Assembly (NCBI GenBank): GCA_020631175.1
Contig: JAHDHT010000070.1
Coordinates: forward strand, 2,561-13,542
Source: Chitinophagales bacterium
GTDB taxonomy: Bacteria > Bacteroidota > Bacteroidia > Chitinophagales > JAHDHT01
Direction: 5' to 3'
DNA: 10,982 nucleotides
Below, in pieces: positions 1 to 5,342 of this stretch (position 1 is its first letter; every line of letters begins with the position of its first letter). Below the pieces are notes generated by a model. That model ran no database searches and was not told the DNA's origin. It was given only the letters and a program-made list of their open reading frames with translations. A program made the position numbers and the translations under genes.

Positions 1-335
1 ACGTGTCCGTAGTAGGCTGCAATATGTAAAATACTCCATCCATCCGGCGAATAGGTATGCATTTGTTCGGGTTGATCATTGATAGTTTTCACCACTTTTT
101 CTGTTGAACCTAAACAGGCGTATTCAATTAAATCGGGTTGATAGTTTTTACTGATAAAGAATTCGATTATGTCAAAGCGTTCATAAGCAATTGCATAATA
201 AAACAGACTTCTGCCTTCATTATCTTTTGATAACATAAGCATTGGTTCCTGACGCAGATAGTCTATTACCATAGACTGGTCTCCGTTTTTGATCATATCT
301 GTTAATACATGGTTTGCCATCGTATTATTATTCAT
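1..335 (-). CDS. Ankyrin-repeat protein, N-terminal part (runs off the left edge)
   Basis: This is an open frame of 111 codons plus two bases that continues past the left edge. It opens with ATG at 335-333; an in-frame stop (TAA, 347-345) lies four codons upstream, so this is the earliest ATG, with a second ATG at codon 6. The product has ankyrin character: a helix pair around residues 38-62 (DNEGRSLFYYAIAYERFDII), a weaker middle repeat, and a clear repeat start at residues 98-111 (DGWSILHIAAYYGH), matching the DG-x-T/S-x-LHxAA-xxGH consensus. No signal peptide or membrane segment is seen, so it is probably a cytoplasmic protein-protein interaction module; its partner cannot be told. No Shine-Dalgarno site and no convincing promoter precede it. 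Ankyrin is confident from the final repeat; the full length is unknown. Confidence 0.85.
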   Translation of the reverse strand, partial: MNNNTMANHVLTDMIKNGDQSMVIDYLRQEPMLMLSKDNEGRSLFYYAIAYERFDIIEFFISKNYQPDLIEYACLGSTEKVVKTINDQPEQMHTYSPDGWSILHIAAYYGH

Positions 336-523
336 AGACTGAATTTAATACGTAGCCGCGTCGTAAATCAAGCGAAGGGAGTTGTGCGATTCAAAAGGAT
401 TAGTGCCTTTGTACGTTTTATAGAAGGCAAAACCCTGCCAAACGTTGTTTGTGATAGTGTTAAATTTCTTAAACGACGCTTATATTACATTAATTAGACA
501 TTTGTTTGTCGGCTTTTTACCGT

Positions 524-1510
524 TTAAAGCTGCCACTTTAATTTGGCCTGGCTGATGTAGTTAAACTGCAAAGCGGAGTCGCCTTGTTGTTGCATTATCG
601 GTATTTGGTGGCTTATTTCGATGATCAATTTGCGATACTGTAAGTTTACAGTTGGCATTAAATTGAAAGTGGTGAAGCTTGTTTCTTCGCCGGTGAGAGA
701 TTTATTCATTAAGTCTTCTTCATGCCTCCACCAATGAACTGCAAGACCGGTTTCTAATGCGAAATTTGTTTTTTGAAGGGCTGCGAATCTTATTCTGCTA
801 TGTAAATGCCAGTCATTACCGGGGCGATATTGGAAAATATTGGGTCTGTAGGTTCTGAATGCCGCTTTAGCATTAAATGCCCATTTTTTGTAATCAATAT
901 GGTAGAGTATTGCCGGATTGAAAGCCAGACTGCCTGTTCCGGGTTGCAGGTGGGGTTCAATATCATTTTCTGCATCTTTAATACGGTACTGACCTGTTGG
1001 AATACCTAATTGAATTTCTCCGATTAAAAATTGCCTGAGGGATGAGGATTGTAATCGGGGAGCTTCTTCATATAATACGTACTGAAAACCGACCTGAAGG
1101 TCTCCGATTCCACTTTGCCTTTTTATGGAATCTTCTATCGGGAAGATTCTGGTTGAAGTATGCCAGGGTAATTCTATGTTGGCTTTTATTCTTCGGTTAA
1201 GTTGGTAGGAGGCTTCTAATTGAACGATTGAAAAGCGTTCGGTTATTTCTTCGAAAGGATCTAAATAGAGGTGTTCATGAAAATTTGCGGCACCGAATTT
1301 CGGATCATGATCGTGAAAGGTGAAAAATCTGTTTGGACCTTCTTTTTGGTGATTTTTAAAGGCTAAGCCAATTGAACTACTATCTGAAGTGAAATAGCTG
1401 TTAGGGGATATACTCAGGTTTCGTGTTTTATTATCTTCCTGGGCTTTTAGCTCTTGTGAGGCGAAAATCAATAAGAAGCATATGATAATATAGTTCAGTT
1501 TGGCTGTCAA
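524..1510 (-). CDS. Outer-membrane beta-barrel protein (transporter / MetA-like barrel type)
   Basis: The 328-residue product has a signal peptide (about residues 1-23, hydrophobic YIIICFLLIFA, cleavage likely near LKA-QE). Alternating strands through to the C-terminal LKWQL suggest an outer-membrane barrel. SGIGDLQVGFQY (133-144), PTGQY (171-175) and GTGSLAFNPAILYH (191-204) resemble the broad 'transporter' / phenol-degradation MetA-like barrel group (PF13557-like). That name says little about substrate. A histidine-rich stretch (FHDHD 65-69, FHEH 77-80) lies in the mature N-terminus and might bind metal; this is inference. The start codon is TTG (1510-1508): an in-frame TAA lies three codons upstream, no nearby ATG exists, and only this start preserves the signal peptide. 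The TTG overlaps the TGA stop of the rhomboid gene (TTGA), so the two are probably translationally coupled. Confidence 0.75.
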   Translation of the reverse strand: MTAKLNYIIICFLLIFASQELKAQEDNKTRNLSISPNSYFTSDSSSIGLAFKNHQKEGPNRFFTFHDHDPKFGAANFHEHLYLDPFEEITERFSIVQLEASYQLNRRIKANIELPWHTSTRIFPIEDSIKRQSGIGDLQVGFQYVLYEEAPRLQSSSLRQFLIGEIQLGIPTGQYRIKDAENDIEPHLQPGTGSLAFNPAILYHIDYKKWAFNAKAAFRTYRPNIFQYRPGNDWHLHSRIRFAALQKTNFALETGLAVHWWRHEEDLMNKSLTGEETSFTTFNLMPTVNLQYRKLIIEISHQIPIMQQQGDSALQFNYISQAKLKWQL

Positions 1511-2148
1511 TCTTCTTTATTAACGTAATCTCTCCAGTATTCATATGGCTTTGTTTCTTCATTCCATTCTTTTTTGGGTGGAAGATCGATTTTACGAAAC
1601 CAATAAGCGCATAATAATCCTGAAATCGCGCCAAATAAATGTCCTTCCCATGAAATTCCTTTTAATCCGGGAATAACACCCCAAACCAAACTACCGTAAA
1701 AGAAGGCGACAATCAATGCCACACTGGTTGATTGTACATCTTTCCTGGCGATGCCACTAATGAACAGGAATGAAGCGAGTCCATATACAATACCTGAAGC
1801 ACCGATATGATTGTTACCTCTTGCCATTAACCAGACCATTAATCCACTTAAGATCCATAAGATTAGCCATACTTTATCGGCTACTTTATTGTAAAAGTAG
1901 AATACGGCTGTTCCGAGAACAATGAGTGGTACTGCATTCGACATTACATGACTGAAGCTGCCGTGTACAAAAGGCATTCCGATAATGCCGATTAATCCTT
2001 CAATGGTTCTTGGTCGGTTTCCAAGAAAACGGAAGTCAAATTGAAGCAGGAGTTCTATTATTTTTATAAGTATAATAAAGCAGGCTAAAAACATTGGCAG
2101 ATAGGCTGCTCCTAATAACTTATCAAATTCTTTATTTGTGTTAGCCAT
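1507..2148 (-). CDS. Rhomboid-family intramembrane serine protease
   Basis: The 213-residue polytopic membrane protein carries the complete rhomboid signature. The catalytic serine sits in G116-A-S118-G (GASG) and the catalytic histidine in W167-E-G-H170-LFG. An upstream H62-G-S-F-S-H67-V-M-S-N71 segment supplies the His and Asn that stabilise the oxyanion. About six membrane segments are visible, the usual bacterial core, with a short charged C-terminal tail (DLPPKKEWNEETKPYEYW) and no extra domains. Rhomboids cleave membrane proteins within or next to their transmembrane helices; the substrate here is not evident. The ATG at 2148-2146 is the natural start. The gene heads an apparent two-gene operon with the outer-membrane barrel (4-base overlap) and is divergent from the mnmD-like gene, 43 bases away. 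The catalytic residues are all present, so I expect an active protease. Confidence 0.93.
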   Translation of the reverse strand: MANTNKEFDKLLGAAYLPMFLACFIILIKIIELLLQFDFRFLGNRPRTIEGLIGIIGMPFVHGSFSHVMSNAVPLIVLGTAVFYFYNKVADKVWLILWILSGLMVWLMARGNNHIGASGIVYGLASFLFISGIARKDVQSTSVALIVAFFYGSLVWGVIPGLKGISWEGHLFGAISGLLCAYWFRKIDLPPKKEWNEETKPYEYWRDYVNKED

Positions 2149-2191
2149 TTATTTGTTTGTCCAGTCTGTATTTAATAATATAGCGCTTATC

Positions 2192-2869
2192 ATGTCTGAT
2201 CAGCCTAAGTTACAATTGATTATTACGGGAGATGGTTCAAATACCTTGTTTCATCCTGATTTTAATGAAATTTATCATTCACGGCATGGTGCTTTAACAG
2301 AATCGATGCATGTTTTTATTCGTTCAGGTTTGGATTTGATGGCTGACCGAAAGTCGATAAGCATTTTTGAGGTAGGTTTTGGTACGGGTTTGAATTGTTT
2401 GCTGACCTGTTTGAATAAGCCGGTTTCACTCGCAATTGATTATCATGGAATTGATAACCTTAAAATACCTGTTGATCAATTGGAGAATGTAAATTTCACT
2501 AAGCTGTCGGGGATGGAAGGAGCGGATAAAGTTTATCGGCAGATTATCGCTGCTGAATGGAATACTTCTGTTGCTCTAAGTGATGAGTTTAGGCTGACGA
2601 AACATGAGGGCTCTTTGTTCGATTTTACTTCTTTTCCGGCTATTGATTTGATTTATTTCGATGCCTTTGCTCCTACAGCACAAGCTGAGATGTGGGAGAC
2701 TGCTGTTTTTCAAAAGTTATTTGATTCTTGTAATCCGGGTGCTGTTTTGGTGACTTATTGCGCTAAGGGTCAGGTGCGGAGAAACATGCAGGCTGCGGGT
2801 TTCAGCGTCGAACGTATACCTGGTCCACCCGGTAAAAGGGAGATGCTCAGGGCTGTAAAAATGGCTTAA
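2192..2869 (+). CDS. mnmD: tRNA (5-methylaminomethyl-2-thiouridine) methyltransferase, standalone MnmD type (DUF752)
   Basis: The 225-residue protein is a Rossmann-type SAM-dependent methyltransferase of the MnmC(m)/MnmD family, which makes mnm5(s2)U at the wobble position of tRNAs by methylating the aminomethyl intermediate. The start is like the family (ITGDGSNTL, residues 11-19). A SAM-binding loop E60-V-G-F-G-T-G-L-N68 and the family motif Y155-F-D-A-F-A-P161 followed by AEMW (165-168) are seen, and the end resembles the family's (GPPGKREM). The FAD-dependent oxidase half found in E. coli MnmC is absent. In such organisms MnmEG is thought to make the aminomethyl form directly. I chose ATG 2192: the longer GTG start at 2138 would run into the divergent rhomboid coding region and add 18 residues with no family resemblance. 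Confidence 0.88.
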   Translation: MSDQPKLQLIITGDGSNTLFHPDFNEIYHSRHGALTESMHVFIRSGLDLMADRKSISIFEVGFGTGLNCLLTCLNKPVSLAIDYHGIDNLKIPVDQLENVNFTKLSGMEGADKVYRQIIAAEWNTSVALSDEFRLTKHEGSLFDFTSFPAIDLIYFDAFAPTAQAEMWETAVFQKLFDSCNPGAVLVTYCAKGQVRRNMQAAGFSVERIPGPPGKREMLRAVKMA

Positions 2870-2892
2870 TTTGTATCATTTCTTGGTCATTT

Positions 2893-2943
2893 ATTAACGA
2901 ATTTTTATTTGGTATATAACTTAAAACACAATTTTTCGTTAAT
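2893..2943. repeat. 9-bp perfect inverted repeat upstream of the DUF922-like gene
   Basis: ATTAACGAA at 2893-2901 is the exact reverse complement of TTCGTTAAT at 2935-2943, with 33 AT-rich bases between. The right arm ends six bases before the ATG at 2950. It could be an operator pair or a weak leader hairpin. No consensus promoter is recognisable in the spacer. The match is real; function is guesswork. Confidence 0.45.
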
Positions 2944-2949
2944 TAAAGT

Positions 2950-3522
2950 ATGAAAGGAAGAAAATACATATTAATCCTGTTGATTTTTATCACTGGCTTC
3001 GCGGGATTATTTGTGTTTTTAAATCAACATAAGCAAGTTCATGCTAAGCAGTATAACAATATTGTCTGGTCGCATGATCACCACCTTACTTGGGATGATT
3101 TCTCAGGAGTTCCTGATTACGATAATGATTTTGTCAAGGCTTTAACGGCTTCTTCGATACGCTATTCATATTCCTGTAATGATGAAGGATTCATTACCTA
3201 TAATATAGAGGCGGTATTCAAGAAGAATCAAAGCTGGGTAAAAGAGGAGGCAAGAACTGATTATCATTTGAATCATGAACAGGTGCATTTCAATATTACC
3301 GAACTGTATGCACGAAAATTGCGTCAACGTCTTGCTGAACAACCATTCGAATGTGATGAGAAATGGTATTTTGAAAAGATGATTCAAAAGACCTTAAATG
3401 AATGGCGTCTTGAACAGCGTACCTATGATCATGAAACCTTCTTTAGTGTTAAAGAAGATCAGCAGGATCTATGGAATGTTACGGTTTCTCAAAAGCTCGA
3501 AGAGGCTTATCCTATGCCTTAA
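2950..3522 (+). CDS. Membrane-anchored DUF922-like protein, putative zinc metallopeptidase
   Basis: The 190-residue protein has an N-terminal hydrophobic segment (residues 5-24, YILILLIFITGFAGLFVFL) that is an uncleaved anchor or signal peptide, so the rest should be periplasmic. The body resembles the DUF922 family: a W48-D-D-F-S-G-V-P 'WxDFxGxP' element, then a two-stranded region, then L107-N-H-E-Q-V-H-F-N-I-T-E118 containing HExxH (H109, E110, H113) and a further Glu (E118). That arrangement is that of a zinc-metallopeptidase active-site helix, and DUF922 has been suspected of protease function; no activity can be shown here. The helix continues as ELYARKLRQRL. The gene is 80 bases after the mnmD stop, without an obvious terminator between, so shared transcription is possible. 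ATG 2950 is the only sensible start; no ribosome binding site is clear. Confidence 0.72.
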   Translation: MKGRKYILILLIFITGFAGLFVFLNQHKQVHAKQYNNIVWSHDHHLTWDDFSGVPDYDNDFVKALTASSIRYSYSCNDEGFITYNIEAVFKKNQSWVKEEARTDYHLNHEQVHFNITELYARKLRQRLAEQPFECDEKWYFEKMIQKTLNEWRLEQRTYDHETFFSVKEDQQDLWNVTVSQKLEEAYPMP

Positions 3523-3545
3523 TTTTGTTTCTAAATTTATTTCAA

Positions 3546-3571
3546 TTTTTGTATGAAAAATCATACAAAAA
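3546..3571. repeat. Perfect 11-bp inverted repeat (candidate HipB operator)
   Basis: TTTTTGTATGA (3546-3556) and TCATACAAAAA (3561-3571) are exact reverse complements around an AAAA centre. It lies 24 bases after the DUF922-like gene and 112 bases before hipB. The core TATGA-N4-TCATA has the form of a dimeric HTH repressor site; known E. coli HipB operators are likewise spaced palindromes, though of different sequence. It is not a good terminator, since the stem is AT-rich and no separate U-run follows. Confidence 0.6.
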
Positions 3572-3600
3572 GCCTCATTTTTATTTATAGTGAATGATTT

Positions 3601-3665
3601 TTAATGCATCACTCGTATTTTTTGAATATTTTTATAATTTTGATGAACGATATTTGATGCATTAA
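3601..3665. repeat. 11-bp inverted repeat whose arms flank the hipBA -7 box
   Basis: TTAATGCATCA (3601-3611) is the exact reverse complement of TGATGCATTAA (3655-3665); the arms are 54 bases apart. Each arm contains the small palindrome ATGCAT, so each could itself bind a dimer. The only consensus -7 box in this gap (3635-3642) lies between the arms, an arrangement suited to repression by occlusion or looping. Function is inferred. Confidence 0.5.
3635..3642 (+). promoter_or_regulatory. Candidate -7 promoter element of hipBA
   Basis: TAATTTTG matches the Bacteroidota -7 consensus TAnnTTTG exactly and lies 41 bases before the hipB ATG. The -33 side is weak: at the expected spacing of 19 bases the sequence is CTCG (3612-3615), not TTTG. 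A weak -33 would suit a repressed toxin-antitoxin operon. Confidence 0.45.
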
Positions 3666-3683
3666 CATTAAAATCAATACTTA

Positions 3684-4037
3684 ATGAGTGAAAAATCATA
3701 CATAAATTGGCATTCGATGTCTGATTTGGCTATTGAAGAGCATATTGGTGCTTTCATCCGCCATCATCGATTAAAGCAAAACAAAACGCAGGCTTTTGTT
3801 GCTAAGGCTGCTGGTATCAGTCGTTCGACTTTAAGTTTACTTGAAAGAGGGGAGACGCCGTCTTTCAAGACCTTGATTCAGGTTATGCGCGTACTCGACT
3901 TACTTTATATTCTTGATGCCTTTCGTATACATAAAGAAATCAGTCCGATCGCTTTAGCAAAATTGGAGCAGCAGGTTCGTGAGCGCGCTTCAACTTACAA
4001 AACAAAGTCTTCTTCAAAGAAAGAAAGCGATTGGTAA
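3684..4037 (+). CDS. hipB: HipB-like XRE-family antitoxin and operon repressor
   Basis: The 117-residue protein has an N-terminal extension of about 20 residues, then an XRE/Cro-type helix-turn-helix domain (about 18-80). The HTH itself is T35-QAFVAKAAGISRSTLSLLER-GE57 with recognition helix near 46-54. A helical linker (85-102) and a basic, Ser/Lys-rich tail (105-117) follow, ending in S-D-W117. In E. coli HipB the last residue is also Trp (W88), on a disordered tail that packs into HipA and matters for Lon degradation, so the terminal Trp here supports the assignment. The protein should neutralise HipA and repress its own promoter as a dimer. Its TAA stop overlaps the hipA ATG (TAATG). Codons 2-7 contain a 14-bp copy of the upstream palindrome sequence, so operator sites may extend into the gene. 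Confidence 0.88.
   Translation: MSEKSYINWHSMSDLAIEEHIGAFIRHHRLKQNKTQAFVAKAAGISRSTLSLLERGETPSFKTLIQVMRVLDLLYILDAFRIHKEISPIALAKLEQQVRERASTYKTKSSSKKESDW
3689..3702. repeat. 14-bp direct repeat of the upstream palindrome, inside hipB codons 2-7
   Basis: TGAAAAATCATACA at 3689-3702 is identical to 3554-3567, the core and right half of the palindrome before hipB. The copies are 135 bases apart in the same orientation. The second copy keeps a full TCATAC half-site but has GAGTGA instead of GTATGA on the left, so it would be an asymmetric operator. It may be a second HipB site or chance; identity over 14 bases in an AT-rich region is suggestive, not conclusive. Confidence 0.45.
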
Positions 4038-5338
4038 TGGTAAGCACAGCCTTTGTTAAAATATGGGGGAAGAATGCCGGTGCAATAGCTTGGGATGAGG
4101 ATAGGCAGTTAGGTAGTTTTGAATACTTAACTTCTTTTGTTTCGGATGGATGGGAACTCTCGCCCTTAAAAATGCCACTGCAAAGCAGTAAAATTTATTC
4201 TTTTCCTGAATTAAGACCGGAAGAAAAAAGCCCATACAATACCTTTAAAGGCCTACCCGGAATGCTCGCAGATGTATTACCCGATAAATATGGAAATCAA
4301 TTGATCAATAGCTGGCTGGCGCAACAAGGGAGACCAAGTAATGCGATGAATCCTGTAGAGACATTGTGCTTTATTGGGAAAAGAGGGATCGGTGCTTTAG
4401 AGTTTGAACCGATACATATAAAGGAACGGAAGCTGACCTATAACATTGAAATTGATCAGTTGGTTGAAATTTCGCAGAAAATGTTGAATGAACGCAATGC
4501 TTTTGAAACGAATATTTCTGCTGATGAGGAAAAAGCAATGCTTGAAATTTTAAAAATTGGTACTTCTGCCGGAGGTGCAAGACCAAAAGCAGTAATTGCA
4601 TTTAACAAGAAAACGAAAGAGGTAAGAAGCGGACAAGCAAATGTACCTAAAGGATTTGAACATTATTTAATCAAACTGGACGGAGTTAGCAGTGCGCAGT
4701 TTGGAGCAACATATGGATATGGCAGAGTCGAAATGGCTTATTATTTAATGGCTGTAGCTTGTGATATAGAAATGATGCCTTGTCAATTACTGGAAGAAAA
4801 TGATCGGGCACATTTTATGACTAAACGATTTGACCGGGATGAGAAAAATCAAAAACATCATATGCAAACCTGGTGCGGATTAAAGCATTTTGATTTTACT
4901 GATGTTTTAAGTTTCAGTTATGAGCAATTATTTCAAACCATGCGGGAATTAAGATTGGATTATCCTTCTGCAGAACAGATGTTCAGAAGAATGGTTTTTA
5001 ATGTTTTGTCAAGAAACTGCGATGATCACACAAAAAACTTTTCATTTATTTTAAAACAGAATGCAGATTGGCAACTAGCTCCTGCATATGACCTATGTCA
5101 TGCTTACCGTCCGGATAGTATTTGGGTGAGTCAACACGCATTAAGTATTAATGGTAAACGTAAGGGAATTAGAAAAGACGATATTTTAAATCTTGCGACA
5201 CAAATGAATATCAAAAAACCTGAATTAATTATAAGTCAGATAAATGAAGTAGTTTCAAATTGGAAAAATTATGCAGAAGAAGTGAAAGTAAATGTTGATC
5301 TAAGAGACGCGATTGCAAAAACCTTAATTCAATATTGA
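4037..5338 (+). CDS. hipA: HipA-type serine/threonine kinase toxin
   Basis: The 433-residue protein is close to E. coli HipA (440) in length, with both the N-terminal HipA subdomain (about 5-125, with GLPGMLADVLPDKYGNQLI at 72-90) and the C-terminal kinase lobe. G175-T-S-A-G-G-A-R-P-K184 matches the flexible loop holding the autophosphorylated serine of E. coli (S150); S177 is the likely counterpart. HYLIKL (209-214) offers an ATP-binding lysine (K213). R326-N-C-D-D-H-T-K-N334 is the catalytic loop with D329 as probable catalytic Asp, and A348-P-A-Y-D352-L carries the metal-binding Asp. All key residues are present, so it should be an active kinase. E. coli HipA phosphorylates glutamyl-tRNA synthetase and induces persistence; other HipA relatives use other targets, so the target here is unknown. 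ATG 4037 overlaps the hipB stop; a TTG two codons upstream is less likely. Confidence 0.92.
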   Translation: MVSTAFVKIWGKNAGAIAWDEDRQLGSFEYLTSFVSDGWELSPLKMPLQSSKIYSFPELRPEEKSPYNTFKGLPGMLADVLPDKYGNQLINSWLAQQGRPSNAMNPVETLCFIGKRGIGALEFEPIHIKERKLTYNIEIDQLVEISQKMLNERNAFETNISADEEKAMLEILKIGTSAGGARPKAVIAFNKKTKEVRSGQANVPKGFEHYLIKLDGVSSAQFGATYGYGRVEMAYYLMAVACDIEMMPCQLLEENDRAHFMTKRFDRDEKNQKHHMQTWCGLKHFDFTDVLSFSYEQLFQTMRELRLDYPSAEQMFRRMVFNVLSRNCDDHTKNFSFILKQNADWQLAPAYDLCHAYRPDSIWVSQHALSINGKRKGIRKDDILNLATQMNIKKPELIISQINEVVSNWKNYAEEVKVNVDLRDAIAKTLIQY

Positions 5339-5342
5339 TGTT

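Noticed and set aside
436..458. Small inverted repeats GGCA/TGCC (near 428-441) and CAAAC-GTT-GTTTG between the ankyrin and barrel genes
   Set aside because: Stems of four to five bases with no U-run; not convincing as terminator or operator.
309..497. Plus-strand open frame of 62 codons between the ankyrin and barrel genes
   Set aside because: It overlaps the ankyrin gene start on the other strand, has no recognisable domain, and is rich in Arg/Val/Ile codons as expected from a chance frame.
2152..2182. Possible plus-strand promoter for mnmD (TTTG then TAATATAG)
   Set aside because: Spacing is acceptable but the -7 side lacks the TTTG half, so it is too weak to call.
2138..2191. Longer GTG start for the mnmD gene
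   Set aside because: It would overlap the divergent rhomboid coding region and add 18 hydrophobic residues unlike the family; ATG 2192 gives the usual N-terminus.
3546..3571. Reading the inverted repeat as an intrinsic terminator of the DUF922-like gene
   Set aside because: The stem is almost all A-T and there is no separate U-run after it; the TATGA-N4-TCATA symmetry and repeated copy in hipB fit an operator better.
4031..4036. TTG start two codons before the hipA ATG
   Set aside because: The ATG at 4037 gives the common TAATG stop-start overlap, and the extra two residues bring nothing.
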